Of a stretch of 64,000 nucleotides of DNA, positions 44,152 to 54,990 are shown piece after piece. The first letter of the stretch is position 1. Every line of letters begins with the position of its first letter. Source of the DNA: Nostoc cf. commune SO-36 (GTDB lineage: Bacteria; Cyanobacteriota; Cyanobacteriia; Cyanobacteriales; Nostocaceae); assembly GCF_023734775.1 (NCBI RefSeq), contig NZ_AP025732.1, positions 4,834,501 through 4,898,500 of the forward strand, given 5' to 3'. The translations under genes and the position numbers were made by a program. The notes beneath the pieces were generated by a model that saw only the letters and a list, made by a program, of their open reading frames with translations, ran no database searches and was not told where the DNA came from.

Positions 44152-44880
44152 ATGAGTGAAAAACCCATAGAAGATAACGGCAAGGCTTTTCTCGTTCTAC
44201 TTTTGCCCATCTCGTTTTTGATTATTTTCCTAGTTACCACTTGGAGAATTTTACTGGCACTAATTGTTCTGGTAATTGGCTTCAAGCTTTGGCAGGAATA
44301 TCAATGGCAACAGTGGACTCATCGAGTTAACCCAATTTTTCATCAGTTAGTTCGCGAAAATCAGGGCAGACTTACGCCAATGGACTTGGCAATTAAGGGC
44401 AATTTTCCGGGAACAACGGCAAAACGCTACTTGGATAGTAAAGCCTCGGAATTTGGAGCTAGTATAGTCAACTCTGAAGATGCAGGGCAGTCTTATTACT
44501 TTATAACTGCCAGTATTCTCGGTAATATTCTTGATAGTAGTGAACCTGTTAAAGAACTTCCGGCTCAACCAGTTACTAAAACTGCGCGATCGCTCCTAGC
44601 ATCACCACCACCACCAATCCCACAGGAGGAAGCAGAAACCGAATCACCACCACAGCCAACCCATGAGCAAGCTAAACGATCGCTGGAAAAACAGTTAATT
44701 TTTGGCTCTCTCATCCAATCTGAACTTGCTAAACGGTTAAATGTCTATTCCAGTACGGTTTATAAACGGCGAAATGATCCAGAGTTTCCTGAATGGAGTC
44801 GCAGCAAAGACCCTGATGGTATTGCCTGGTCATACTCGGAAAAAATTAAGGAGTTTTTCCCAGTGGATGAAGAAGGGTAA
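44152..44880 (+). CDS. membrane protein with C-terminal HTH-like region
   Basis: 242 residues from ATG 44152; a TTG five codons earlier is open but less likely. Two hydrophobic segments (about 11-30 and 34-48) anchor the N-terminus. A basic region follows (QWTHRVNPIFHQLVRENQGR), then a Pro-rich linker (about 140-170) and a segment IQSELAKRLNVYSSTVYKRR that looks like a helix-turn-helix. Possibly a membrane-tethered DNA-binding protein. It is divergent from the Y RNA-ro60 array. Family not named. Confidence 0.7.
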   Translation: MSEKPIEDNGKAFLVLLLPISFLIIFLVTTWRILLALIVLVIGFKLWQEYQWQQWTHRVNPIFHQLVRENQGRLTPMDLAIKGNFPGTTAKRYLDSKASEFGASIVNSEDAGQSYYFITASILGNILDSSEPVKELPAQPVTKTARSLLASPPPPIPQEEAETESPPQPTHEQAKRSLEKQLIFGSLIQSELAKRLNVYSSTVYKRRNDPEFPEWSRSKDPDGIAWSYSEKIKEFFPVDEEG

Positions 44881-44906
44881 AACAATTCGTAATTCGTAAT
44901 TCGTAA

Positions 44907-46040
44907 TTAGAATTTTGGAATTTTTGTTTGTAAACCCACAGCTTCGTTGATGGAATTTAATCCGCTTTGTTCTAGCTTGGAAAGTAAACCTTCTAGGATT
45001 CGGCTTACCATCAGTGGGCCTTCGTAAATCCAGCCTGTATAAACCTGGATCAAGCTAGCACCAGCAGTAATTTTTTCCCAAGCATCTTCAGCAGAAAAGA
45101 TGCCACCAACGCCAATAATCGGGATTTGCCCTTGAGTTTGCTGCCAAATAAAACGAATTACCTCAGTGGAGCGATCGCGCAATGGTTCACCGCTAATTCC
45201 GCCAGCTTCATCCTGGGGTGATTTGCCCGTTTGGTCAATTACCTGGGTTTTCAGTCCATCACGGCTGATGGTGGTGTTAGTGGCGATAATTCCTGCCAGT
45301 TGGTAGGTTTTAGCAAGAGTTATAATGTCAGCGATCGCTTCCCATGATAAATCTGGCGCTATCTTGACAAAAACTGGTTTTTGTGTATTATTTTCTTGTT
45401 GTAATAAATCTAAGATGGCACTTAGCATAGAGGCATCTTGGAGCGATCGCAACCCTGGTGTATTGGGAGAAGAAACATTAACAACAAAATAATCTCCCAA
45501 ATCCTTGAGTAAGCGAAAACTATCGAGATAATCCTGTGCGGCTGCTTCTAGAGGAGTTATCTTAGATTTACCCAAATTTATCCCTATGGGTATTGACTGG
45601 GTTAATTTCTGCTTTTCTAGCGCCAAACGTGCCGCCATTGCTGCTGCACCGCGATTATTAAAGCCCATCCGATTAAGAGCAGCTTTATCCAACGGCAGTC
45701 GAAACAAACGGGGAGGCGGATTTCCTGGCTGTGCGTGAAAAGTTACAGTTCCTAATTCCGCGAAGCCAAAACCCAAGTTAGACCAAATGCTAGCAGCTAC
45801 TCCATCCTTGTCGAAGCCAGCCGCTAACCCTACAGGATTTGGAAAGTTTAGCCCAAACAAATTTTGTTCTAGGCGTGAATCGTACAGACATAAAGACTTT
45901 TGTAAGCGTTGGTTTGCCCAACTATCAGGGGTTTGCGATAGCCAGCTAAAAGTACGAATCGTCTGCTGGTGTAACCACTCTGAATCAGTTTTTATCAGAT
46001 TGAACAAAAGCGGGCGAATAGCAAACTTATAAATATTCAT
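44907..46040 (-). CDS. pyrD: dihydroorotate dehydrogenase (quinone), class 2
   Basis: 377 residues. It oxidises dihydroorotate to orotate in pyrimidine synthesis, with FMN and a quinone acceptor. Class 2 features are the N-terminal membrane-association helix ([20 protein letters not shown]), [24 protein letters not shown], the catalytic Ser in [13 protein letters not shown] and the FMN loop [20 protein letters not shown]. Full length. Confidence 0.97.
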   Translation of the reverse strand: MNIYKFAIRPLLFNLIKTDSEWLHQQTIRTFSWLSQTPDSWANQRLQKSLCLYDSRLEQNLFGLNFPNPVGLAAGFDKDGVAASIWSNLGFGFAELGTVTFHAQPGNPPPRLFRLPLDKAALNRMGFNNRGAAAMAARLALEKQKLTQSIPIGINLGKSKITPLEAAAQDYLDSFRLLKDLGDYFVVNVSSPNTPGLRSLQDASMLSAILDLLQQENNTQKPVFVKIAPDLSWEAIADIITLAKTYQLAGIIATNTTISRDGLKTQVIDQTGKSPQDEAGGISGEPLRDRSTEVIRFIWQQTQGQIPIIGVGGIFSAEDAWEKITAGASLIQVYTGWIYEGPLMVSRILEGLLSKLEQSGLNSINEAVGLQTKIPKF

Positions 46041-46211
46041 TAACTTACTATAAATATAAAGAATAACTCAGAATTCAGCAGTCATAATTAACTCCAGAAT
46101 TCTGTACAAGTGGATAATAATTCAATGTAGTGAGGTAAGCGAGAACATTTTTTGATTTTAGCGATCGCTTAAGTCCGCAATATTCAACAGCGATCGCAAC
46201 TACGATTCAGT

Positions 46212-46460
46212 TTATTCTTCATAATGCCCACCAATCGCAATAATGTATATATTTTCTTCATCAAAACTATAGATTAATCGGTCTTTATCAGATAGTCTTC
46301 TTGAATAATATCCAGCTAATTCATACTTCAAAGCTTCAGGTTTTCCTGTTCCTTGTGTGGGATCTCCTTTTTGCATTTCTTTGATAATATTAAACAATTT
46401 TTTGTGAATAATTTTATTAGTTTTCTCTGAAATATTCATAGGTTTGCAGAGTGTCCTCAT
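46212..46460 (-). CDS. YoeB/Txe-family toxin with altered N-terminus
   Basis: 82 residues. The region HKKLFNIIKEMQKGDPTQGT, GKPEALKYELAGYYSRRLSD, KDRLIYSF is typical YoeB, a ribosome-dependent mRNase, ending GGHYEE. The usual N-terminal strand with a W/Y-E-D-Y pattern is missing in frame; another frame at about 46425-46450 reads TYEYFREN, suggesting a small indel near the start. It overlaps the upstream gene by 4 bp. Confidence 0.75.
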   Translation of the reverse strand: MRTLCKPMNISEKTNKIIHKKLFNIIKEMQKGDPTQGTGKPEALKYELAGYYSRRLSDKDRLIYSFDEENIYIIAIGGHYEE

Positions 46461-46675
46461 GAAATACGATTGATCGCATGATGCTGCTGTTTGTGGGTTT
46501 CGATTAGTAATTGAATTTGTGGAATCAGTTCTGGATTATTTAGAATGTAGTCGAAATCAATCGAATGGATTGGTTGGTTAGGGTGTGATTTTTGGGAATT
46601 ATGCTTGAATTGCTCGATCTGTTGCATTAGATGCGAGTTGCCTAAGACATATTCGGTTTCTTGATGGGTATCCAT
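46457..46675 (-). CDS. antitoxin-like partner of the YoeB protein
   Basis: 72 residues, polar and Gln/His-rich (ETEYVLGNSHLMQQIEQFKH), with no obvious fold. Its 3' end overlaps the YoeB start by 4 bp (ATGA-like), the usual layout of such modules. Role assigned by context. The second half (IDFDYILNNPELIPQIQLLI) is unlike standard YefM, so it may itself be altered. Confidence 0.6.
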   Translation of the reverse strand: MDTHQETEYVLGNSHLMQQIEQFKHNSQKSHPNQPIHSIDFDYILNNPELIPQIQLLIETHKQQHHAINRIS

Positions 46676-46826
46676 AAGGTTTAGTAGATTTTATAGGCTA
46701 CGTTTATGTTCTAGCATATCTGATAATTCGTTGAAAAGCGATCGCTTAATAACAAAATCTCAATGCGTTCGCCTATCACCATTACTTAAGCGCACTTACG
46801 TCAAATGTAGGAAACTCAAAAATCAT

Positions 46827-47320
46827 TTATAAGTATCTTTTCATTACTTGTTGCTTAAGATTAGGAGATTCATCTACAATCTTCTGGTTTTTAGTAATTT
46901 CTTGCTCTAATTTTTCCACTTCTGAAACTAAGCTTTCTCAAACTCTTTACCAGCAGTTTTGCACTCAACGATCAAGATTGGTTTTCCTTGTTGATATTTT
47001 ACTAAAATATCAGCACGACCTCCACTAGCACCATGCCCAACTTTCCATTTTGGTTCAAGTTCTATGTGTTCAGGTTTATATCCTTTTCCTAAAAGTCGAT
47101 GCACACACTCAAAAACAACAAAATTTTCATTTTGGTAGAAGTTGCAAGTCTGACGCTCATTAATAATTAATCCATAATCTTCAGGATAAATTAATTCTTT
47201 TTTATTAAAATCTACCTTGAGTATCCCTTCAGTATGCGAAAAATGCTTTGATAATACATCTTCATTTTCCTTAAAACCTAGCGATAGTAAAAGAGATTTA
47301 AAGTTGTCTTGAGTAATCAT
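46827..47320 (-). pseudogene. restriction-modification gene collapsed by internal deletion
   Basis: The first 130 residues (from ATG 47320) form the N-terminal nuclease-like domain of a type I/IIG-like enzyme, with the PD-(D/E)XK signature GRADILVKYQQGKPILIVECK. The frame stops at 46928 just after KEFEKA. Directly after, in another frame, VSEVEKLEQEITKNQKIVDE, SPNLKQQVMKRYL then stop (46827) is a typical C-terminal tail of a DNA methylase subunit. The large methylase middle is gone. No specificity gene is nearby. Confidence 0.7.
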
Positions 47321-47697
47321 TTATTGCTTGTTTACGCTGATTTAACGATCATATATGAAATGCAGGAAGCCAAAGCACTGCCAGAAATCAATAGAGGTGA
47401 AAAATTTGACGAACTCAAAACCTTCAGCGCGATCGCTATGGTCATGCACGCAAAACTTATGCTTACGGCATTCGCTGTCAGCTAAATGCTCATGTATGGG
47501 TCATTTTGCTAGTTTGGCTAAAATTTTTGTTTTGTAGGCTCTTTTTTGGTGAAGGTATTGTTACTGTTAAGTCGTTCTGGGTACATAATCTCCTATTAAG
47601 CTGTCCAGGTTCAATATTAAACACCCGTGGCAATATTACTCAGGGTGCTTTTCTGGGCATCTTATATATTACAAGTTATAATTAACCAATAAATCAG
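47321..47697. other. gene-poor spacer
   Basis: Short open frames (for example 47355-47537) lack coding character. One frame reads RYGHARKTYAYGIRCQ then stops, possibly a relic of an unknown gene. The last 60 bp hold a C/G-rich inverted segment (CACCCGTGG...CAGGGTGCT) before the sensor-kinase start. Confidence 0.4.
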
Positions 47698-50616
47698 ATG
47701 GGGCAGCCACAAAAACCTATAGCCGCCGAACAGCAGATCCTCTCATTGGGGCGCGTCCTTCAGAGCCTTAGAGAAGAAGATGATGTTGACGTTCTGATTG
47801 AAACCACTATTTCTTATCTCAAAGAACAGTTTGACTACAGACTGATTTGGATTGCTCTTTACGATCGCCTGAATCACATATTATTTGGGCAAGGGGGCAT
47901 TACACCTGATCGGGACATGAACTTTTTACGGCAAAGGGTTGTTCTCAGCCCTGGGGATTTATTAGAGCAGGTGGTGATTGAACAACATCCCTTGGGTGTA
48001 GCTGATTTGCAAACTGAAATTCGCGCCGCCGAATGGCACAAAGTTGCCACAAAATTCCACATCCAAGGAACGATTATTTTACCAATTCGTTATAAAGACC
48101 GTTGCTTAGGCTTGGTGTTATTGGGTTCAGAACGCTGGGGCTACTTACTGACTGGAGAAACCAAAGCACGTTTGATGATGGTTTTAGGTGAACTGGGGGC
48201 AGTGCTTTATCAAAATGAGATGCATAAGCAGCAAAAGCAAACCAGGCGAAGCGACGAACCATTATTAGAATTGGTTAGAAAATTTACGCACTCTCAGTAA
48301 CCTGAATCAAAGACTTGAAGCCGCAGTGCAAGCAACTCATAAATTTGTTTCCCCCAGTCGGACAAATGTTTACTGGTTTGTAGCGGGAAGGGCGCTACTT
48401 TTGGTGTCGGATGAGCAATCAAATGGTCAAAATAGATCGCAATTCTAGCAGTCAGCAAGCAGCAGGAATGACTGTACAGGACTTGAGCGACTTTTATTAT
48501 GCTTTGGCAGTTAACCAAATTGTCTCCATTGGTGATGCCCGCAGTTCTTTAAAGAGCCATTTTACGGCAAAATTGCTGGAACGGCTAAAGGTGCGATCGC
48601 TCTTGGCAGCGCCGATTATTTGGCAAAAGAACTTAGTCGGTTTTCTGGCGGTGGAAAGCAATCAACCTCGCATCTGGACTGACACAGACAGAAATTTCGT
48701 TCAGGGTGTTGCTGGTTTAATTTCTCTAGTTGCACCTACCGAAAGCATGGAAAGCACTATCAAACAGATTCAAGAGGATGCTCAACTGACTAGCCAAGTT
48801 GCCCAAGGTATTTATAGCGAACATGACCTTCAGACAACTTTACATAATTGTGCTAAAAGCGTTTTTAGCTCGATTAGGTGCTACCCGCTTTTTGCTTTTG
48901 CAGTATGACCCTGAGCAAAAGAATTATCAATTTACTTACCAAAGTCAGCCGCATAATCGCCGGTCATTTACATTTACCCTGAATACTCTCAAAGAATTAG
49001 ATGGGCAGCTTTTGCAACGTTCAACTCAAGCGGTAGAAGTTGAGAACTTAGATGAAGATTTACGCTTTTTTAACTGGCGTCCCTCGTTGTTAGAGAATGG
49101 TGTGCGATCGCTACTTGTTTGTAAATGCACTCATGAGCATATACCAGCAGCACTTTTAGTCATTACTCATGAAACCCATCGTTCTTGGACAACCCTGGAA
49201 AAAGAATTGTTGTGGGCTGTCAGTCAACAGATTGGTGTAATTGTTCGTCAGTGGCAATTACACAACCGCACTACCCAGCAGCAAAAAACTTCCCAGGCAT
49301 TTGAGCAATGCCTACGCGTATTGACACAATCCCAGAACAGCATTCAGGTAGAGAAAAAGCATTTAGAACGTACAGCACTCGAACAAATAGCATCAATTTT
49401 GGGTTGTCCCCTAGCGGTAATGCTATCGTGGACACCTGGTGAAAGTTGGGCAGAAATTATCCCTGGAGTAAGTGACAATAGCCAATTTGGGATTTTTTCT
49501 GATGTATCTATTTCTATTCAGGCTGAAGCCCTAATTCAGTGGGCACTTGCCACAGAGAGTTACCTAACTTTGAAAGTGGGTAATTTGCTCCCAGAAACCC
49601 GGAAATGGTTGAATATTCCGGACAAAAGTCAAGTTTTTGTGATGGCATTACGTACAACTGCTGATTATGAAATCACAGGTGTAGTCTTGTTAGTAGACTA
49701 TCAAGAGCGTCGCTGGTCAGAACAAAACCTCAGTGCGATCGCAACTTTAATTTCTCAATTAGCTTGGTGGCGTCGTCAAAAGCAAATTACCCGACTTCTA
49801 GAATCCACAACTGAGGAATTAAGACAACTTAACTGGTATAAACATCGTCGTCTAGAGGAAATTCAAAGAATAACGACGCACTCTCTTAAGCAAATACATG
49901 ACTTAGGGATTCCTGCTAATGAACTGAATCAGATGCGCTACCAGCTATTGCTGCGGCAGTTAGACCATACAACCGCTTCCATGAATGGAATGCTAAAACT
50001 TGAACACTGGCAGCTACATATCAGTTGGGAAACCATGTCCATAGCCAGTTTACTGAAGCGATCGCTCGAACGGATCGAAAATCACCTTAAACAACAAAAG
50101 CTGTGGATTGGCGTACATGGTTTGGGACAACCAATTGACGAGCAAGAATCGCCCAATAATTCTTCATTAGTCAGAGGTGTTGCCACTTCCAGCATTCAAT
50201 CTGCAATGGCGATCGCTGGTGATATTGTCAAAATTGAGTTAGTTATCCATGAATTGTTGGTTACTGCCTGTAACCGTTCTCAAATCGGCGGCAGAATTGA
50301 TATTTGGTGTCGGCGTTTAGATGCCTCCAAACCAGTAAATACAAAGTATTCTTCTACAAGTTTAGGAGATGAACATCATACATCGTTAGAACTCTCGATT
50401 ACATATAACGGTGCGATCGAACCACAATTACTCACAGAACTACATGATAATACACCAAAAGATGTGCTTGCTCCCTCAAACCTTGATCAACCACCAGCTT
50501 TACATCTAGTGATCTGCCAAAACCTCATGCACGAACTAGGGGGAGAGTTGAATTTCTATCAATTACCAGATAATCGGGTAGTCAGTCGCTTGTTGTTGCC
50601 GTTAGTCTTTAACTAA
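47698..50616 (+). pseudogene. GAF-domain sensor histidine kinase gene with three frameshifts
   Basis: One long protein of about 970 residues is split over frames 1, 2, 3 and 1 again. Piece 1 (47698-48300) is a GAF domain (DYRLIWIALYDRLNHILFGQ). Piece 2 (about 48275-48390) reads LENLRTLSNLNQRLEAAVQA. Piece 3 (48399-48880) is a second GAF (LLAAPIIWQKNLVGFLAVES). Piece 4 (from about 48855) has a third GAF and a C-terminal histidine-kinase ATPase-like region (IHELLVTACNRSQIGGRIDI). Each junction is a one-base shift in the same direction. Probably decayed; full function would need three corrections. Confidence 0.75.
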
Positions 50617-51358
50617 CTCAACCATTAACTGAAAGGTTTGATGGCTTACTCCGATGAGTCGTTTAAATTTCTTTGAAGTAAGCTGTTTGGCTCTCCAAAA
50701 TTTCACTGCTAACTAAAGTCCTAATCGCCAATTGACAAATAAAAAAATTAATCATACCACAAAACACTTTTGCAAGAGTCTTTTTTTGAAAAGATAAAAG
50801 AAGCATATCAGCGTGTGGAAACAGGTAGTAACTATTAAACTTTAACCAAAATGCTATGAAACCTTAACAGTTAGAAAAGTTTTTCTTAATATTACTCAAA
50901 TATTCTTTTATTTAAGATAACTCCAAATACAGTTCTTAAACTTAAATTTTGACTTTTGATGGGCAAATTAAAGACGCTTAAATCTCTGTTCATTTAATCC
51001 GAATTGGGAATGATAAATTTTCAAAGAATGTGCTGTAAGTGTAACTTGATGTAGTTTTGAAATTTTTACCTCGACATCAAGTTCTCACATACTTTACTTT
51101 CACAAAATGAGCAAATTGAGTTAATTTGTCTTAGCCTGTTTACAGTCAAAATTTTAGTAATATTTCAGCCTTGCAAGCTTCTTGGCTATATAAGCAAAGT
51201 AAGATAACGCACACTAACCTTAAATCTCGCCCTGCGAAGTTTAGCTCTTGTTTGTGTCGTTAAAGACTTTTAGTCAGATACCAATTTGCACATTTGAAAT
51301 ACTGCATATTTGGAATTTTCCCGAAAGTTTAACAGGTTTCAACAAGGAGAAAATTCTC
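50617..51358. other. 742-bp region without a gene; leader of next gene
   Basis: AT-rich, no coding frame of substance. The final 120 bp include ACAAGGAGAA just before ATG 51359. A long 5' untranslated region is possible. Nothing else recognised. Confidence 0.5.
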
Positions 51359-52324
51359 ATGGTTCTTTACGGTTATACCATTGGAGATGCGGATAGCAAT
51401 CCTAGCCGAGGTGGAGAACAATTCGCAGTTTACCGCTTTCCCATAAGCTCCCCTAGTACTGGTCTCCTAAAAGTAGGCGAAATCGATGCTGCGAATATTC
51501 CAAACGCAGACCTAGAAGGTTTGGGAACTAACCCCACTACCGGAAGGGTAAGTGCAATTAACGAAGCACGTGCCTCTGGTTCTACAACAGCTGGTTCTGT
51601 TATTCGGGTCAATAATGTAGATCAGCCTTTTGCTCCAGCTAGTTCGTCACCAACACCAACACCATCTGACCTACGTCGTTTTGGGTTTGACTCAGGTGCT
51701 GACTTTGGACGTGACTTTTCAGCAGCTGGTCAACCAATTGTTCTATACAACATTTCAGGGAATAATAGCGGCAGTAGTGCAGGTAGCTCTCTTTATAAAG
51801 TTACTACAGCTACCCCTGGAGCTATTAGCCTTGTAGACGGCTTTGGCGCACCTACTACAGCTGCACAAAGACAAGGAACTCAAGCTACCAACCCTGGAAA
51901 ATTTGCCGATGGATTAGCTATCGACAATCTCAACCCTGGTAGAACTCGCGCTTTTGCTAGCGATTTCAGCACTGCTGATGGAGATGGAGCGCAGCTTTAC
52001 AAAGTAGATTTGCTCACTGGTGAGCTATCTGCGCCGATCACTCTGAGAACTCCTTCAGGGCAACCTCTGAATGTCAACGCCGATTCTGGGCTGGCATTTA
52101 CTAACAGCGGTTCTCAAAGATTATTGGCTTTGCTAGAAACGGGTGCTGTCTACGAGATCACAGGCTATCAAGATGAACTTGCTGCATCAGGTTTAGGTTT
52201 AGGTAGTGCTGGTGGTGCTAATGGTGCTCGCTTTGCAACCGCTACTTTACTCGGTACAGTTCCTTTACCAAGTGCTGCAAGTGGAGCCATTGATTATGAA
52301 GGCTTTACGATTGTTAATGAATAA
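51359..52324 (+). CDS. putative extracellular beta-propeller-like protein
   Basis: 321 residues from ATG 51359, which has AAGGAG 10 bp upstream; a longer frame from 51248 lacks such a site. Composition is rich in Gly, Ser, Thr, Ala and Asp, poor in Lys and lacking Cys, as in secreted or surface proteins of cyanobacteria. Repeated strands (FADGLAIDNLNPGRTRAFAS, LLALLETGAVYEITGYQDEL) suggest a propeller such as DUF4394-like. No classical signal peptide is present; the C-terminus IDYEGFTIVNE could be a motif. Function unknown. Confidence 0.75.
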   Translation: MVLYGYTIGDADSNPSRGGEQFAVYRFPISSPSTGLLKVGEIDAANIPNADLEGLGTNPTTGRVSAINEARASGSTTAGSVIRVNNVDQPFAPASSSPTPTPSDLRRFGFDSGADFGRDFSAAGQPIVLYNISGNNSGSSAGSSLYKVTTATPGAISLVDGFGAPTTAAQRQGTQATNPGKFADGLAIDNLNPGRTRAFASDFSTADGDGAQLYKVDLLTGELSAPITLRTPSGQPLNVNADSGLAFTNSGSQRLLALLETGAVYEITGYQDELAASGLGLGSAGGANGARFATATLLGTVPLPSAASGAIDYEGFTIVNE

Positions 52325-52347
52325 CAGTCGTTAGGATACTCTTTCTT

Positions 52348-52379
52348 CAACTCTTGTAAAAGTACTTTTGCAAGAGTTG
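52348..52379 (+). terminator. palindrome after the extracellular protein gene
   Basis: CAACTCTTG-T-AAAAG/CTTTT-G-CAAGAGTTG, a nearly perfect 15-bp arm stem 24 bp after the stop. No T run follows, so it may act as a stability hairpin more than a terminator. Confidence 0.55.
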
Positions 52380-52526
52380 AAGAAGGGGAAAAGTAAAAGG
52401 AGCTAAAGAGGAAAAAGTATTATTTGTAAAACTAGCTGTACTTTTTATAAAGACTAGCTAAATTTTTATTTTTAAATTTATTCAATCTATTCAATCTATT
52501 CAACTACTTATAAAAACTAGATACTT

Positions 52527-52840
52527 ACAGCGACAATCAAAGAACTCTACAAACGGCAGTTAGATCAATTTGAACAACGGACGGCTCAAGAATTGGGATT
52601 GAGTCTTTATCGTTTAGAGCAGACTGCATCTGCTGCGATCCCAACTTCCTGGGAACGCGGTCTTAACCGTCCCAATGGACTAGCTTATGTTATGGATACT
52701 TAGAAGAACGTATCGAAACATTTGAACGTGATTTTGTCTATCATAAATTACAAAAATTCGGAACATCTGCTTCATCTTTAAATCCTTCCGAAAGCAAGGT
52801 TTTAGATCATTTACTCTCAGACTATAACCCTCTGAATTAG
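52527..52840 (+). pseudogene. relic of an unrecognised gene, one frameshift
   Basis: TIKELYKRQLDQFEQRTAQE, LGLSLYRLEQTASAAIPTSW, ERGLNRPNGLAY is open to TAG at 52702; the next frame continues YLEERIETFERDFVYHKLQK to TAG at 52838-52840. Charged, helical and gene-like. No start codon fits, so the 5' end is lost as well. Family unknown. Confidence 0.55.
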
Positions 52841-52891
52841 GCATGAATTTGTAGACATTGTATCCAGAAAATCTTCAACCAACTTACATTG

Positions 52892-53467
52892 TTAAAATTT
52901 AGGTGCTTGCCAGTTAGGATTTGTGAGACTTGTCAAAACATGATCTTCCCATTGCCCATTAATTAATAAATAGTCTCTAGCATATCCTTCAATGACAAAA
53001 TTGAGCCTTTTGAGTACATTGCCACTACGTCGATTGTGAGGCATATAGTTAGCCATAACTCGGTGAAAGTTTAACTCTTGAAAGAGATATTCAATTGCGG
53101 CTTTTAGCCCTTCTGTCATATATCCTTTACCTTGTCTATTTTCAGCAAGGCTATATCCTACATAGCAAAAATGAGCGGCTCCTCGGACAAAATTACTAAA
53201 ATTTACGGTTCCAATAATTACCGTAGGATTTTTTTTTGTAAAAATAAATAGTTTTAACGATTGCCCGTTGATAAATTCCAGAAAACTATTTTCTATCTGA
53301 TACTGCCAATATTCTTCAGTAAAAAAACCATCAGCCCAAAGAGGATAGAATGGAGTAAGATAAGTTTTATTATCAATAAAGTATTTGAGAATTTGGGGTA
53401 TATCTTCATGGATAGCCGCTCGCAAGAACAGGCGATCGCTTGCAATTATTGGCAGTTCTGATATCAT
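52892..53467 (-). CDS. RimJ-like GNAT acetyltransferase
   Basis: 191 residues. ASDRLFLRAAIHEDIPQILK at the start and VGYSLAENRQGKGYMTEGLK, AAIEYLFQELNFHRVMANYM, NVLKRLNFVIEGYARDYLLI are standard RimJ/RimL features. Members acetylate N-termini of ribosomal proteins or small amines. Full length. Confidence 0.9.
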   Translation of the reverse strand: MISELPIIASDRLFLRAAIHEDIPQILKYFIDNKTYLTPFYPLWADGFFTEEYWQYQIENSFLEFINGQSLKLFIFTKKNPTVIIGTVNFSNFVRGAAHFCYVGYSLAENRQGKGYMTEGLKAAIEYLFQELNFHRVMANYMPHNRRSGNVLKRLNFVIEGYARDYLLINGQWEDHVLTSLTNPNWQAPKF

Positions 53468-53569
53468 AAACGACTTAATCGGCGGGATCTCTTCTCAAAA
53501 CATTCTCTAAATTTATAAATTCTCTCATACCCTGCGGTTTAGCAGCAGCTAGGTCAATAGAATTCACAG

Positions 53570-53791
53570 CTACACAGGCAAAATCCACCTCCGCAGACTA
53601 AGCAAGAATGCTTCTTGTGCCTGTTTTGTTGCTGACCAACAAAAGATATATGCGCCAGTTGTGTCCTGGCAATTCTCAACCTCCAATCCATGAGTATTTT
53701 TACTGGTAATCTGCCATTCAACCAAAATCTTGATAAGCTGATGTCTAATATCTAGAGCGGAAGGATTGAGAGCCAATGGGTAATAAAGCAC
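53570..53791 (-). CDS. small hypothetical protein
   Basis: 73 residues from GTG 53791; the frame is open for another 20 residues upstream (TAFGQSDFIEVTPRS) without a better start. Composition and a compact pattern (LDIRHQLIKILVEW...GAYIFCWSATKQAQEAFLLS) look coding. Family not recognised. It lies between a GNAT gene and bioB. Confidence 0.5.
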   Translation of the reverse strand: MLYYPLALNPSALDIRHQLIKILVEWQITSKNTHGLEVENCQDTTGAYIFCWSATKQAQEAFLLSLRRWILPV

Positions 53792-53900
53792 AGAACGCGG
53801 CGTAACTTCGATAAAATCGCTTTGCCCAAACGCTGTACCGCAGGAGATTCAACCTAAAAACAGCTCTTGATTTAACCCAGTCTACAAGAAGGATAGTGAT

Positions 53901-54908
53901 GTGGTGGGAATACGCTACGATTGGCAGGAATTAGAGATTCGCGCGATATACAACACGCCATTGCTAGAGCTTATTTATCAAGCTGCTAGCGTGCATCGCC
54001 AATATCATGACCCAACAAAAATACAAGTTTGTAAGCTTATATCTATTAAAACGGGAGGTTGCCCAGAAGATTGCAGCTACTGTGCCCAATCTTCCCGCTA
54101 TAAAACAGAGGTAAAGGCGGAAGCACTCCTAGAAAAGGAAACGGTAGTTAGCATCGCCCAGAAAGCGAAAGAAACTGGTGTTAGCCGCATCTGCATGGGT
54201 GCTGCTTGGCGCGAAGTGCGGGATAACTCACAATTTGAGGAAGTCCTGGAAATGGTCAAGGATGTAACCGCAATGGGTTTAGAAGTGTGCTGCACTCTGG
54301 GTATGCTGACGGCAAATCAAGCCAAGAAATTGGAAGAAGCGGGACTTTACGCTTACAACCATAACTTAGATACCTCGCAGGAATATTACAGCACAATTAT
54401 TACCACGAGGACATATAGCGATCGCTTGAACACAATCGAGAATGTCCGTCAGACAAATGTTACTGTTTGTTCCGGCGGTATCCTGGGTTTAGGCGAAACT
54501 GTCGATGACCGGGTTGGAATGTTACAAACTCTGGCAAACTTACATCCGCATCCAGAGTCTGTGCCAATTAATATTCTTTCACAAGTACCGGGCACACCTT
54601 TAGAAAATCAGCCTGATGTCCCCATTTGGGATATTGTGCGGATGATTGCCACAGCCAGAATTTTAATGCCAGCTTCCGATGTGCGTCTGAGTGCAGGTAG
54701 GGCTAGACTTTCTCAAGTTGAGCAAGCTTTCTGCTTTATGGCAGGAGCCAATTCTATCTTTTCTAGCGACGACAACAAGATGTTGACAGTGACAACTCCC
54801 TGTCCAGATTATGATAGCGATCGAGAAATGCTGAATTTACTTGGTTTGGGAATGCGATCGCCTTCCCAAAGGCAAGAGAAGGTAACAAGTCCGGCTGTTG
54901 TAGGATAA
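53901..54908 (+). CDS. bioB: biotin synthase
   Basis: 335 residues from GTG 53901. A radical-SAM enzyme that inserts sulfur into dethiobiotin. The [4Fe-4S] cluster motif is C54-PED-C58-SY-C61, followed by [26 protein letters not shown] and the [2Fe-2S] Arg region ([11 protein letters not shown]). The ATG at 53899 is in another frame. Full length. Confidence 0.96.
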   Translation: MVGIRYDWQELEIRAIYNTPLLELIYQAASVHRQYHDPTKIQVCKLISIKTGGCPEDCSYCAQSSRYKTEVKAEALLEKETVVSIAQKAKETGVSRICMGAAWREVRDNSQFEEVLEMVKDVTAMGLEVCCTLGMLTANQAKKLEEAGLYAYNHNLDTSQEYYSTIITTRTYSDRLNTIENVRQTNVTVCSGGILGLGETVDDRVGMLQTLANLHPHPESVPINILSQVPGTPLENQPDVPIWDIVRMIATARILMPASDVRLSAGRARLSQVEQAFCFMAGANSIFSSDDNKMLTVTTPCPDYDSDREMLNLLGLGMRSPSQRQEKVTSPAVVG

Positions 54909-54990
54909 ATATCTTTATTGTAGGATGGGTGTCTCGCCCGTCCTTAGTCAACTGAGGGCAGGCAAGATGCCCGCCCCACAAAAGTCTTGG

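Noticed and set aside
47355..47537. 60-codon plus-strand frame rich in Cys and Ser
   Set aside because: Codon pattern is random; another frame looks more protein-like but is stopped early.
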